Notes: generated by a model from the sequence alone, not told the origin. A stretch of DNA of 64,000 nt from GCA-2737725 sp033763995 (GCA_033763995.1 JANRJL010000032.1:163992-227991); one strand, 5' to 3'. Numbered from the stretch's first letter, positions 18,414 through 27,959 are shown. Translations and numbers: made by a program.

Positions 18414-18642
18414 TCCTGCCCCGCAGTTGCCGACAGTTCACGAAGGATCCTGGTGTCTTCTTTATCCCAATTCGGCGCAGTTGTTGAGGCGCCGGCCGCC
18501 GTGTTTTTCGTGTGAAAACGGCGCCCAGACCGATTGCGCGCCGCGTGACGGCCTGCTACCAAACCGCGCCGACTTCTATGTTCGCGGGCGCGGTCCGGCT
18601 GGGCAGAGATCGGTTAAGCCGTTGAATTTTCAGGGGAACGCC

Positions 18643-19881
18643 GTGGAACCGACACCTGCCATTCAAGCCGCCCAAGACCTGCTCTTTGTCTGCGCCGTCG
18701 TCTTGGCGGTGGGTTCAACGACCGGCTTTTTTGCGCGCAAGATCGGCGTGCCCGACATCGTGCTGTTTTTGCTGATCGGCATGCTGATCGGCCCGGCGGC
18801 GCTGGATTTCGTCAACATCAAGGTCGAGTCCACCGTCAATCAACTCCTGCTGCTGTTCGGGGCCTCGTACATTCTCTTCGATGGCGGCGTGTCGCTGCGC
18901 TTCAAGGTGCTGAAGGAGGTGTGGATCACCATCGTCGTCATCGCGACGCTGGGCGTGATCATCACCGCGCTGGTGGCGGGCTACACCGCCTATGTCGCTC
19001 TCGGCATCCCGTTCATCACGGCGTTGCTGCTCGGCTGCGTGATCGCGTCCACCGACCCGGCGACGCTGGTGCCGATCTTCAAGCAGGTGAAGATCAAAGA
19101 CCGCGTGGTGCAAACCGTGATCTCGGAATCGGCGTTCAACGACGCGCTGGGCGCGATCATGACCTTCGCCGTGTTGGGTGTCGCGATCTCGGGTGTTGAG
19201 ACCTTCTCGGCGTTGGATTCGACTTTTGATCTGTTGCGCGAGGCCTTCGTCGGCATCTTCGCGGGCATTGTCGTCGGGTACGGCGCGGTCCTGATGATGG
19301 CCCACAAGCGCTTCGGATTCTTGCACGACTACTTGCCGTTGGTCACGATCATGTTGGTGATCGCCGCCTACCTGGGCGCGCTCAAGTTCCACGGCTCGGG
19401 CTTCATGGCGGTGTTCGTGGCCGGCTTGATCTTGGGCAACAAAGAATCATTCGGCCTGAAGCTGGAGCACGACGACGAGCACAAGCTGGAGGAATTCATC
19501 GGCACCACCGGCCTGATCATGCGCATGTTCATCTTCATCTTGCTCGGCTCGCAGGTGAATTTCGATTTGCTCGCCACCGTATGGCAAGGCGCCTTGATCG
19601 TCGTGTTCGTGTTCATGTTCGTCGCCCGGCCGCTGACGGTGTTTATTTGCGCCGGGCTGGACAAGCGCGCGAAGTGGAGCGTGAAGGAAATGCTGTTCAT
19701 GTGCTGGACGCGCGAGACCGGCGTGATCCCGGCCGCGCTTGCCGGCATGCTGGTGGGCGCCAAGGCGCCGGGTGCGGACATCGTCGCCGGCGTCACCTTC
19801 ATGGCCGCGCTGCTGACGATCCTGATTCAGGCGCCCACGACCAAGTGGGTGGCCAAGAAGCTCGGCCTGCTGGTGGAGTAG
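18643..19881 (+). CDS. CPA1-type cation:proton antiporter
   Basis: A 412-residue polytopic protein with about eleven helices. It has the CPA1/NhaP features: FDGGVSLRFKVL, ASTDPATLVPIFKQ and SESAFNDALGA, the last containing the conserved Asn-Asp pair of the ion site. No cytosolic TrkA-C domain follows, so it is the short form. The start is a GTG at 18643 preceded by CAGGGGAACGCC; no ATG lies in a sensible position. The DUF192 gene follows 5 bp later. Confidence 0.85.
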   Translation: MEPTPAIQAAQDLLFVCAVVLAVGSTTGFFARKIGVPDIVLFLLIGMLIGPAALDFVNIKVESTVNQLLLLFGASYILFDGGVSLRFKVLKEVWITIVVIATLGVIITALVAGYTAYVALGIPFITALLLGCVIASTDPATLVPIFKQVKIKDRVVQTVISESAFNDALGAIMTFAVLGVAISGVETFSALDSTFDLLREAFVGIFAGIVVGYGAVLMMAHKRFGFLHDYLPLVTIMLVIAAYLGALKFHGSGFMAVFVAGLILGNKESFGLKLEHDDEHKLEEFIGTTGLIMRMFIFILLGSQVNFDLLATVWQGALIVVFVFMFVARPLTVFICAGLDKRAKWSVKEMLFMCWTRETGVIPAALAGMLVGAKAPGADIVAGVTFMAALLTILIQAPTTKWVAKKLGLLVE

Positions 19882-19886
19882 GGATC

Positions 19887-20399
19887 ATGATCCCAACGCG
19901 GCGCAGGTTAGGCGTTCTTGCCGCTGCCGCGTTGTGCCTGGGGATTGCGACTGGTTCGGCGCAGGCGCAGTTCCTGCGGCCCCACGAACCGCTCAATCCG
20001 GCCAAGGCGCAGGCGCTGCCCCTGACGCCGCTGTCGATCCAAACCAAGGCCGGCAAGGTCGATTTTCAGGTGGAGGTCGCCGACGACGAGCAGGAGCGCT
20101 CCACCGGCCTCATGCACCGCAGCGACCTAGCCGCCGACCGCGGCATGCTGTTCGACTTCAAGACCCCGCGTCCCGTCAGCTTCTGGATGCGCAACACCTT
20201 CATTCCGCTGGACATGATCTTCATCGGCAAGGACGGCACCATCCTCGCCATTGCCGAGAACACCGTGCCGCACAACGACAAGGGCGTGGGGCCGGGCAGC
20301 ATTCCAATTCTCGCGGTGCTGGAACTGGCCGGCGGCGTATCCAAGGCCAAGGGCATCGCGCCGGGCGACAAAGTCAGCCACGCGATTTTCGCGCGCTGA
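19887..20399 (+). CDS. DUF192 family exported protein
   Basis: A 170-residue protein with a signal peptide (cleavage near AQAQ, residue 28) and the full DUF192 fold: ERSTGLMHRSDLAADRGMLF, then FWMRNTFIPLDMIFIG and a C-terminal ELAGGVSKAKGI. DUF192 proteins are small beta-barrels of unknown function, often exported. It is coupled closely to the antiporter upstream. Confidence 0.88.
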   Translation: MIPTRRRLGVLAAAALCLGIATGSAQAQFLRPHEPLNPAKAQALPLTPLSIQTKAGKVDFQVEVADDEQERSTGLMHRSDLAADRGMLFDFKTPRPVSFWMRNTFIPLDMIFIGKDGTILAIAENTVPHNDKGVGPGSIPILAVLELAGGVSKAKGIAPGDKVSHAIFAR

Positions 20400-20405
20400 T
20401 CTGAG

Positions 20406-21068
20406 TCAGCGTTTGCGCGCCAGGGTCAGTCCGTCGCCGATGGGAATCAGGCTGACGCTGACGCGCTGATCCTTGGCGATCTTCTCGTTGAGCGCGCGAA
20501 TGGCCACCGTGTCGGGCGTGGTGTTGGTGGGGTCGATGACGCTACCGCTCCACAGCACGTTGTCGATGCCGATCACGCCGCCGGTGCGCAGCAAGCTCAA
20601 CGCGCCCTCATAGTAGGCGTCGTAGTCCGACTTGTTGGCGTCGATGAACGCAAAGTCGAAGGTGCCCGATTGCCCCGCGGCGATGAGCTGCTTGAGGCTG
20701 TCCTTGGCCGGCGCGAGACGAAGATCGATACGCTCCGCGATGCCGGCCTTGGCCCAATGGCGGCGCGCGATGGCCGTGAATTCCTCGTTCACGTCCAGCG
20801 CCACGACGCGGCCCGATGGCCCCATGGCCTTGGCCACGCACATGGCGCTGTAGCCGGTGAAGGTGCCGATCTCGAGGGTTTTCTTCGCCCCCATGATCTC
20901 CATCAACAGCATCATGAACTGGCCTTGCTCGGCCGAGATCTGCATGACGGCCAGCGGATGCGCCGCGGTTTCCTCGCGCAAGGCCTTGAGGTCGCCATCC
21001 TCGCGCGCGCCGACGCGGCGAATGTAGGCCAGCAGTTTGGAACTCATGCCAAGGGTTTCACGCGACAT
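20406..21068 (-). CDS. CCoAOMT-like class I O-methyltransferase
   Basis: A 220-residue protein matching bacterial O-methyltransferases of the caffeoyl-CoA type: KKTLEIGTFTGYSAMCVAKA, VVALDVNEEFTAIARRHW, FDFAFIDANKSDYDAYYE (metal-binding Asp and Asn) and IGIDNVLWSGSV. The start at 21068 has an AAGGAA site and overlaps the preceding hydrolase by 11 bp. The substrate is probably a catechol-like compound, by family. Confidence 0.87.
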   Translation of the reverse strand: MSRETLGMSSKLLAYIRRVGAREDGDLKALREETAAHPLAVMQISAEQGQFMMLLMEIMGAKKTLEIGTFTGYSAMCVAKAMGPSGRVVALDVNEEFTAIARRHWAKAGIAERIDLRLAPAKDSLKQLIAAGQSGTFDFAFIDANKSDYDAYYEGALSLLRTGGVIGIDNVLWSGSVIDPTNTTPDTVAIRALNEKIAKDQRVSVSLIPIGDGLTLARKR

Positions 21069-21885
21069 CCAAAAATTTCCTTATCTCCGCCGCGACCTGA
21101 TTCGGCGCGGTGATGAAGCCGAACATCGGCAGATCGAGCATCTCGACCAGCTTCGCGTTGGGTATGATCTTGGCCGCGTCGCGCGTGGGCTGGGTCATCA
21201 TTTCGTTGAAAGCAATCAAGAGCACCGGCATGGCAAGCCTCGGCAGCGCTGCCGCGGTGTCCATCTCGAACACGGCATTGGCGCCCCAGGCGCCTTGCGA
21301 CCCCGCGCGCAGCCGGTTCATGAAGCGGTAGTAGCGCTGCTCCAACTCGCCGGCGTCCTTGCCTTCCAGGACGAGGCGCTTGTAGGCCGCGCCGACGTAC
21401 TCGGGGTCGGTCAGTATGGGGTAGCTGTCGGTCACGCCCGCGCGCTGCTTGGCGCGTTCCTCCGGCGTGTAATGGGGCACGCCCGACAGCACCAGGCGGC
21501 GCACGCTGCCGGGCGGCAGATGCAGCGCGGTTTCCACCGCGACCAGCGAGCCCGTATGAAAACCGAAGATGTCGGTTTGATTTTGCGGCCCGTACCCCAA
21601 GCTGGCGATGGCGGGCGCCAGGGCGGCGCCGTAGTCGGCCAGGGTCGGCTTCGTCTTGGGGCCATCCGAGCCGCCGAAGCCGGGGGTGTCGGCACAATGC
21701 ACGATGCGATCGCGCGCCAGGTCCAGCTGCAGATCACGATAAATATCGCCCGACGTCGGGCTCGGATGGAAACAGATCAAGGGCGGGGCCTTGATCGCGC
21801 GCGCATCCGCGGGTTTGGCCGAAACGAAGTGAACCTGGCCGTAACCACCGTCGGCGTAATGGCGCCATTTCTTGATGTCGGCCAT
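21058..21885 (-). CDS. Alpha/beta-hydrolase-fold protein lacking the Ser nucleophile
   Basis: A 275-residue alpha/beta-hydrolase-fold protein. The oxyanion region (PLICFHPSPTSG) and the GFGGSDGP cap-side motif are present, but the nucleophile elbow reads GFHTGS where the family has GxSxG, and the usual C-terminal catalytic His region reads FGFITAPN. It may use another chemistry or be non-catalytic. It follows its paralogue by 11 bp; the start at 21885 gives homology from residue 2. Confidence 0.75.
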   Translation of the reverse strand: MADIKKWRHYADGGYGQVHFVSAKPADARAIKAPPLICFHPSPTSGDIYRDLQLDLARDRIVHCADTPGFGGSDGPKTKPTLADYGAALAPAIASLGYGPQNQTDIFGFHTGSLVAVETALHLPPGSVRRLVLSGVPHYTPEERAKQRAGVTDSYPILTDPEYVGAAYKRLVLEGKDAGELEQRYYRFMNRLRAGSQGAWGANAVFEMDTAAALPRLAMPVLLIAFNEMMTQPTRDAAKIIPNAKLVEMLDLPMFGFITAPNQVAAEIRKFLDVA

Positions 21886-21896
21886 GGGCGTGGCTC

Positions 21897-22862
21897 TCAC
21901 GCCCGGTCGAGGAACGGCTTGAGCGCCGCGACCAATTTCTCCGGCGTGGTCTGCCAGTTCTCGCCGTTCATGCCCGGCAGATCGATGAACTCCACCTTCT
22001 TGGCCTTGGTCATGAGCTTGGCGGCATTGCGCGTCGGCTCGGCCAAGGTCTCCAGCCCCATGATCGGCAGCAACACTTCTTGCGTGATCTTGGCGAGGGC
22101 GGCATCGGCGTCGTAGCGGAACACGGCATCGAAGCCCCACCAGCTTTCGGGACCGGCCCGCAAGCGCTCGACGAAGAATTCCAGCAACCGCTCCTTCGCC
22201 AGCGGGCTCTTGCTGTCGATCACCGCCTCCTTGAAGGATTTGCCGACATAGTCGGGATCGGTGAAATAGGGGCGCGGCTTGGCGTATTGCGCGCGCTTGG
22301 CGTCGCGTTCGCTCGTCGGGTAATAGGGAATACTCGGCATAATAAGGCGACGCACCAAGTCCGGGCGCTGGGCGACCACTTCGGTGATCACATAGTTGCC
22401 GGTATGAAAACCGAGCCAGTCGACGGCGCCCAGGCTTGTGGTGCCGGCGGGATTCTTGCCGTAACCCATGTTGACGAAGGCTTCCGCCATGGCGCCGCCC
22501 AGGTCCATCATGGTGGGCAGCGCGGTCGGATGGTCGGATCCGCCATAGCCCGAGGTGTCGGGGCAAATCACCAAGCGGTCTTGGGCCATGAGCATCTGAA
22601 ATTCGCGGTAGTAATCGCCGGAGGTCGGGCTTTGATGCAGGCACACCAGCGGGGTCTTGCCCCTGCCGGACCCATCGGCGGGCTCGGCCGAGACCATGTG
22701 GATCTGGCCAAAGCGGCAATCGGCATAGTGTTTCCAGCGTTTGATTGTCTTGCCGGCATCTGCGGCCATTGCCCGCGACGGCCCAAATGCGAACGCCGCG
22801 ACGCTCGCCGTCGCCGTGCCCAGCAAGACGCGCCGCCGCGTTGTGGTTGTTTGGTCGGCCAT
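21897..22862 (-). CDS. Tat-exported alpha/beta-hydrolase-fold paralogue
   Basis: A 321-residue protein with a twin-arginine-like leader (TTTRRRVLLGTATASVAAFA) and the same fold as the next gene (YADCRFGQIHMVSAEPADG against YADGGYGQVHFVSAKPADA). The elbow reads GFHTGN, again without Ser. The start at 22862 is preferred because an AGGGGA site precedes it at normal spacing, while 22868 is too close. The pair is a tandem duplication with one exported and one cytoplasmic copy. Confidence 0.77.
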   Translation of the reverse strand: MADQTTTTRRRVLLGTATASVAAFAFGPSRAMAADAGKTIKRWKHYADCRFGQIHMVSAEPADGSGRGKTPLVCLHQSPTSGDYYREFQMLMAQDRLVICPDTSGYGGSDHPTALPTMMDLGGAMAEAFVNMGYGKNPAGTTSLGAVDWLGFHTGNYVITEVVAQRPDLVRRLIMPSIPYYPTSERDAKRAQYAKPRPYFTDPDYVGKSFKEAVIDSKSPLAKERLLEFFVERLRAGPESWWGFDAVFRYDADAALAKITQEVLLPIMGLETLAEPTRNAAKLMTKAKKVEFIDLPGMNGENWQTTPEKLVAALKPFLDRA

Positions 22863-23092
22863 GTTCATTCCCCTGACATAAACCTCAGTTTAGGCGTCCG
22901 AAGGCCACGAGGGCAATGCAGCGTTGCATATAAGCAACACCCGATGTTCGATCTTGAGGCGCGTTCATAAAAGGCATTTTTTTTGGAACGGCTTAGTCCT
23001 ACGTTTAACGCGGGATGGGGCCTGCGGTCGCCACGCACATGTGGCGGCCAGGACTCAAGTTTGTTTTTCAACTGTCACAGATCGAGGACACC

Positions 23093-25408
23093 ATGAAGCT
23101 TTCCAAGCGCGCATTGATGTCGGCTGCGGCCCTGATCGCTCTCAGCGCACCGATGTGGTCGGTTGCCCAGGCGCAGAATCAACAGACGGCTCAGGCCCAA
23201 TCGGCCCAGGCGGGCGGGGTGCTGGAAGAAATCGTCGTCACGGCGCAGCGCCGCGAGGAAAGCCTGCAGACCATTCCGGTCGCGGTGTCGGCCTTTACAT
23301 CCGCCGAATTGGATCGCCGTCAGGTCACCAAGACCATCGACCTGATCCGCTTCGTGCCCAACATGATCGGCGCCAACAACACCGGCCCCGCCACCGCCAA
23401 CACCTATTCGATCCGCGCGCTGAACAACACCGAAGCCATCGCTACCTTCGATCCGCCGGTGGGTTCGTACGTGGACGACATTTATATCAGCCGCCAGATC
23501 CTCAATAACTTCAACTTCTTCGACGTGGAGCGTGTCGAGATTCTGCGCGGGCCCCAAGGCACGCTGTTTGGCCGGAACACCACCGGCGGCGCGGTCAACG
23601 TGATCATACGCAAGCCCGGCGACGAGCTGGGCGGCTTCGCCGAGGTCGGCTATGGCCGTTACAACAAAATCACGACGCGGGCCTCCATCGACGTGCCCTT
23701 CAGCGACAAGGTCCTCACGAAATTCTCGGGCTTCTATGTCGACGACAAGGGCTACGTGAAGAACCGCACCACGGGCGACCGGCTGAACGACGAAAACTCC
23801 AAGGGCTTGCGCGGCGCGTTGCGAGGTTTGCTCAGCGACACGGTGACCTGGGACTTCTCGGCCGAGTGGATTGATTCCTCCTACGCGAATATTCTCAACA
23901 GTTACGATCCCGCCACGGGCGACCGCGTGTCGCTGACGGGCTTGCGCAAGGGCGTGGCGCAGTTCCGCAACGTCACCACCGGACCAAAGCGTGAATACAC
24001 GCTGGGCAATAACGCCGACTCCCTGGCGCTCGCATCCAACTTCACCATCGACGTCGGCGATTCCGGCGCGATCAACTTCATCTCGGGCTTCCGCCAGACC
24101 AACCACAAGTTCCTGCTGCCGTTCTTCAACAGCCCGCTGCCCACCGATCTCTTCTCGCTGGCCAACGAGGGCGATCACGATCAGTTCACGCAGGAAATCA
24201 AGTACAACGGCAGCCTCATGGACGGCAAAATCGACCTCGTGGCCGGCTTGTTCTACCTCTACGAGGACAATCTCGCCGACTTTGCCGATATTTTTGCCGG
24301 CGGCATCAGCGCCGACCGCACGCTCAAGAATACCGCCGAGGCCGCCGCGGGTTATGTTCAGGCGGACTTCAACGCCTCCGATGCCCTCACCATCACGGCG
24401 GGCATCCGTTACACCGACGAGGGCAAGAAGTTCACGGTGGAAACCAACCCGGGCACGCCCTTGACGTGCGCCGATCCCACCAACCTCACCACCTGCGCGG
24501 CGTTCGGCACCCGCCAGATCGTCGCGGCGGGGATTCCGACGAGCCTGAAGTCGAAGGTGTGGACGCCGCGTTTCGCGCTTGAGTACAAGGCCTCCGACGA
24601 CATTCTGCTTTACGCATCGGCCACGCGCGGCTTCAAGTCGGGCGGCTGGAACGCGCGCGGCACGCGCGCCTTCGAATTCCTGCCCTTCGACCCCGAGGTG
24701 GTGTGGAGCTACGAGGGCGGCTTCAAGTCGGACCTGCTCGACAACACGCTGCGCTTTAACGTCAACGCCTTCTACATGGACGTGACCGACTTCCAATTGC
24801 CGGCCTCGTTCGTGCGCCCCAATGGCACGGTGGCGTTCATCACCCGCAACTTCGCCGATCTGCAGAATTACGGCGTGGAAACGGAAGTGACCTGGGTGCC
24901 GGTGGACGGCTTGAACTTGTTCGTCGCCGGCGGCATGCAGGAAGCCGATTACGCCAATCTCAACCCCAGCATCGCCGCTCAGGCCGCAGCCTGTAACGCG
25001 CTCTTGGCGATCCCCGTGGCGACACGGCCCTCCACGGCCGGCATCTGTAACGCCGGCATCGTCACCACGACCGGCACGCTGGCCGAGCCGGTGCGCGCCC
25101 CCGACTATACGGTCACCTTCGGCGGCAACTACGCCATTCCGGTGGGCAATGATTTCGTTGTGTCGCCCAGCGCGTCGATCCGCCGCGTCGGCCGTTCGCC
25201 CAACAGTTCGTCAAACTTCCCGGCGGGCATTCAGCCCGGCTTCTGGCAAGTGAATTCGGGCATCACGTTTGGCGACGTCGACGATACGTGGGAACTGGCC
25301 GCCGAGTGCGAAAATTGCTTCGGCGAGCGCTTCATCACCGCCTTCTTCGTCGGTGCGTATATCGACGAGCCGAGCCGCTGGGCGGTGCGCTTGCGCTATA
25401 ACTTCTGA
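23093..25408 (+). CDS. TonB-dependent outer-membrane receptor
   Basis: A 771-residue receptor: signal peptide (residues 1-27), a Gln/Ala-rich linker, the TonB-box/plug start EEIVVTAQRREESLQ, the plug with VERVEILRGPQGTLFGRNTTGG, and a long beta-barrel ending in the outer-membrane signature RWAVRLRYNF. It is of the sphingomonad/caulobacter type that imports scarce organic substrates or chelates. Neighbouring hydrolases and DUF1838 proteins hint at uptake plus processing of one substrate, unknown. A good terminator follows. Confidence 0.9.
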   Translation: MKLSKRALMSAAALIALSAPMWSVAQAQNQQTAQAQSAQAGGVLEEIVVTAQRREESLQTIPVAVSAFTSAELDRRQVTKTIDLIRFVPNMIGANNTGPATANTYSIRALNNTEAIATFDPPVGSYVDDIYISRQILNNFNFFDVERVEILRGPQGTLFGRNTTGGAVNVIIRKPGDELGGFAEVGYGRYNKITTRASIDVPFSDKVLTKFSGFYVDDKGYVKNRTTGDRLNDENSKGLRGALRGLLSDTVTWDFSAEWIDSSYANILNSYDPATGDRVSLTGLRKGVAQFRNVTTGPKREYTLGNNADSLALASNFTIDVGDSGAINFISGFRQTNHKFLLPFFNSPLPTDLFSLANEGDHDQFTQEIKYNGSLMDGKIDLVAGLFYLYEDNLADFADIFAGGISADRTLKNTAEAAAGYVQADFNASDALTITAGIRYTDEGKKFTVETNPGTPLTCADPTNLTTCAAFGTRQIVAAGIPTSLKSKVWTPRFALEYKASDDILLYASATRGFKSGGWNARGTRAFEFLPFDPEVVWSYEGGFKSDLLDNTLRFNVNAFYMDVTDFQLPASFVRPNGTVAFITRNFADLQNYGVETEVTWVPVDGLNLFVAGGMQEADYANLNPSIAAQAAACNALLAIPVATRPSTAGICNAGIVTTTGTLAEPVRAPDYTVTFGGNYAIPVGNDFVVSPSASIRRVGRSPNSSSNFPAGIQPGFWQVNSGITFGDVDDTWELAAECENCFGERFITAFFVGAYIDEPSRWAVRLRYNF

Positions 25409-25468
25409 TCGGACAATTCTCGAACAACTCCGGCTCGCGCCGTCACGCGGGTGGAGTGCTCGAACAAG

Positions 25469-25497
25469 AAGGCCCGGATGACCTCCGGGCCTTTTTT
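25469..25497 (+). terminator. Rho-independent terminator
   Basis: An AAGGCCCGGA stem pairs with TCCGGGCCTT and continues into a T6 tract. It ends the TonB-receptor transcript 60 bp after the stop codon. Confidence 0.9.
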
Positions 25498-25568
25498 GTT
25501 GTCCTCATCTCCTTGTGCGGCTGGCCGCCCCGCGCGAGACTACGTCTCGCAAACGGGGGAGGAAGACG

Positions 25569-26660
25569 ATGTCGTCGCAATTCATCGCCGATTTGGGCTC
25601 CAACCGGCGCGAGGCCCTGGCGGCCATCGCGTCCGTCATGGCGGCGGGCGCTGCGGCCAACGCCTTGCAGGCCGCCGAGACGCCGCGCGCCAAGAACTCG
25701 CGCGCGCTCGACTTCACCGACCCGCGCGACAACCTCTACGCCTTCGGCAAGATCAACTCGGGCTACGGCCAGCCGGTGATCGGGGCCTACCACGGCATCC
25801 AATATGCGCGCATCGGCAATCAGCGCCTGATCCCGTTGTTCGGCTATGCCGGCACGGGCGCGGCCATGGCCGAGTTCGACCCCGTGGCGGGTACGCTCAA
25901 GCGCAAATCGCGCGAGACGGCGTTCTTCACGGATCTGCGCACCGGCGAGCCGCTGGAAACCTGGTTCAATCCCTTCACCGAAGAGACGGTGGAAGTTTAT
26001 CACTTCTATAATCCGTCACTGGCCAGCACCATCGGCACCGAGATGGCGCCGATCGTGCTCGGTGGTGTGGCCGATGCTCCGACGCTGTTCAATCAAGGCA
26101 GCGTGTTTCCGGACCTCTCCGGCAAGGTGCCGTTCCAAATGCCGTTCATGCAGGTGGGCGAGGACGACATCCTGATGTCGTGGGACTACACGCACGACTA
26201 TACCAACCCGGTGGATCCCAAGGGCTGGCCCAAGGCCAGCGTGGGGCCGCGCGTCTCGCCGTCGGAGCATTTCACCTACTACGTCTCCAAACGCGAGCTG
26301 GAAGACCGCGACTTGCCCACGGTACGCGCGCGCGCCGGCTTTGCCAGGCAAAGCAATTGGTGGCCGTGGATGAAAATGGGTGGTTCCAAGGTTCAGGACG
26401 GCGTCATGATCAGCCGCATGTTCAGCCACAAGGGACTGAAGGGCACGGCCGAGGTTCACCCCAAGATCCTGGCGTATTTGGAAAAGCACGCGCCGCAATA
26501 CCTGGAAGCGCCCAAGGACTTCACCACCCGCAATGACCGCATCGACGTGCAGAAGGCCTACGTGCAGGATATTCCGCCCGAGGTGCCGGGTTACCCATGG
26601 ACGCAGAAACGCAAATCCGACGCCGACAAGCCGCCCACGGGGGCAGGGGCGCGCGTTTAG
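25569..26660 (+). CDS. DUF1838 family protein
   Basis: A 363-residue protein with a hydrophobic leader-like segment (REALAAIASVMAAGAAANAL) and a DUF1838 body (DNLYAFGKINSGYG, FNPFTEETVEVYHFYNPS, RQSNWWPWMKMGGS). It is larger than the copy at 14824 but from the same family. A GGGGAGGAAG site precedes the ATG at 25569. It is the last clear chromosomal gene before the phage region; its stop overlaps the convergent phage-side gene by 4 bp. Confidence 0.78.
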   Translation: MSSQFIADLGSNRREALAAIASVMAAGAAANALQAAETPRAKNSRALDFTDPRDNLYAFGKINSGYGQPVIGAYHGIQYARIGNQRLIPLFGYAGTGAAMAEFDPVAGTLKRKSRETAFFTDLRTGEPLETWFNPFTEETVEVYHFYNPSLASTIGTEMAPIVLGGVADAPTLFNQGSVFPDLSGKVPFQMPFMQVGEDDILMSWDYTHDYTNPVDPKGWPKASVGPRVSPSEHFTYYVSKRELEDRDLPTVRARAGFARQSNWWPWMKMGGSKVQDGVMISRMFSHKGLKGTAEVHPKILAYLEKHAPQYLEAPKDFTTRNDRIDVQKAYVQDIPPEVPGYPWTQKRKSDADKPPTGAGARV

Positions 26661-27109
26661 CGATGCGTTCCGTTCGCACGGGCGTTGTTCGAGGATCGCC
26701 CCGGCTCACATAAAGCTTTTTCCAGGGCCAGCAGCGTGGAGCCGTGACGACGGGCGAAGCTGATGCGGGATTTGCCGCGCCGTGCGAGGGCAGGGCGGGC
26801 CAGCCGCCGCCGAGCAATCTCAACTTCGAGGGCGGCCAATTCGGCGCGCGCGGCGCGGCATTCGTACAAGGCCCAGGTTGCATCGCGTGTCGCGAGATCA
26901 AGCGCGCGCGCCCTTAAATCGGCATTCACCAAGCGTGCGGTGCGCACCAACACCAACCGGACCCGGCGTGCGGCTAGGCGCCGCTGCTCGGCCTTCAGAT
27001 TGGCGCGGGCCAAGTCGCGCCATTGCAGTAATGCATCGGTGGAGAAAACCGCGAGGGCGGGCGTGTACGGGCGAGAAACGGGAATGGGCGCCATGGGGGC
27101 CTCCGGCAA
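26657..27109 (-). CDS. Arg-rich hypothetical protein at the phage-region edge
   Basis: A 150-residue, strongly basic helical protein (LKAEQRRLAARRVRLVLVRTARL, then a second Arg/Ala-rich helix). I do not recognise it. It is transcribed with the repressor strand, and a half-site pair ATACC...GGTAT lies in its upstream region, so it may belong to the lysogenic operon. Coding status is only moderately supported. Confidence 0.5.
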   Translation of the reverse strand: MPEAPMAPIPVSRPYTPALAVFSTDALLQWRDLARANLKAEQRRLAARRVRLVLVRTARLVNADLRARALDLATRDATWALYECRAARAELAALEVEIARRRLARPALARRGKSRISFARRHGSTLLALEKALCEPGRSSNNARANGTHR

Positions 27110-27153
27110 CGCGGCGGGCCCCCGGCCTCATGCCTCCCGCAGGAAGCGGTTTT

Positions 27154-27188
27154 ATACCATACGCGAGCGAGAAATACTATTCTGGTAT
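27154..27188 (-). promoter_or_regulatory. Possible secondary repressor operator
   Basis: ATACC (27154-27158) and GGTAT (27184-27188) repeat the half-sites found upstream of the repressor. They lie between the repressor stop and the start of the gene at 27109, where a promoter for that gene would be. Confidence 0.4.
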
Positions 27189-27198
27189 CAACGCCCCG

Positions 27199-27924
27199 TC
27201 ACACCATCACGCGCATGCTGCCGACGACGAGGTGGATGGATTTGACCTTGGCGGTGTCGTAGCGCAGTTCGCCGGCCGGATTCCATTGCTCGCAAATCAC
27301 GGCCTTCTCGGTGCGCCGCTTCAGGCGCTTGATGAACGCCTGGCCATCGGCCAATTGAATCACCACCGCGTCGCCGGGCTTCACCGGGCGCAAGGGGTCG
27401 ACCCAGGCGAGGTGTCCGGGCTCGAAGGCCGGAAACATCGACTTGTCGTGAACATAGACCGCATAGGCGTCTTTGACGCCCTGAAGAATGTCGGGCCGCA
27501 CGGCGTAGCCTTGCACCTCACCGTTGACGATGAAGAACCCGTCCGTGCCCGCCTTGACGTAACCCAGGATCGGCAAATCCTTGGGTCCAGTCATGACGCT
27601 GAGCGCTCCCGAGGCAAAGGTTAACGGATATAGTTTCGAGGCGCTAGCGACTGCTGCGTGTGTGGATTTGTCCGCGCTTTCGCGTGACGGTGGCACGGCA
27701 GGCGTGCGCGCGGCGACCTCCGTGCGCGGCAGCAACTCCTCCGCCGCGACCCCTAATGCAGTGGCGACGCGCGTCATCCAGTCGACCGTCAAACGACGGT
27801 TGCCTTTTTCCAGGCGGTCGATCTGGGGCTGGCTGGTTTTTGGTTCCAGCCGCGCGGCCAATTCGTGCTGACTCCACCCCAGCGCCTCCCGCAACGCGCG
27901 GATCCGGTTGGGCGCCTTATTCAT
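27199..27924 (-). CDS. CI/LexA-like phage repressor (XRE HTH plus S24 peptidase)
   Basis: A 241-residue repressor. Residues 5-60 form an XRE helix-turn-helix (LREALGWSQHELAARL, then QPQIDRLEKGNRRLTVDW). Residues 118-225 form an S24 domain with an Ala125-Gly126 cleavage site (VKAG), nucleophile Ser162 (DKSMFPAFEPG) and Lys199 (AFIKRL). The intact dyad predicts RecA-stimulated self-cleavage and SOS induction. The start at 27924 (MNKAPNR) places the HTH near the N-terminus; upstream in-frame codons run through the operator. Confidence 0.9.
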   Translation of the reverse strand: MNKAPNRIRALREALGWSQHELAARLEPKTSQPQIDRLEKGNRRLTVDWMTRVATALGVAAEELLPRTEVAARTPAVPPSRESADKSTHAAVASASKLYPLTFASGALSVMTGPKDLPILGYVKAGTDGFFIVNGEVQGYAVRPDILQGVKDAYAVYVHDKSMFPAFEPGHLAWVDPLRPVKPGDAVVIQLADGQAFIKRLKRRTEKAVICEQWNPAGELRYDTAKVKSIHLVVGSMRVMV

Positions 27925-27959
27925 GGCGCGGAGTATACCGAACCGGAGTAGGGGTGTCC

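Noticed and set aside
14979..18515. A 1178-codon open frame on the plus strand
   Set aside because: It runs antisense through the exported methyltransferase and HD genes and out of frame through the DUF1838 gene; composition is Ala/Arg/Gly/His-rich shadow sequence without homology.
26640..27200. A tRNA gene or att site at the left phage boundary
   Set aside because: No cloverleaf or duplicated core could be found by eye between the DUF1838 gene and the repressor.
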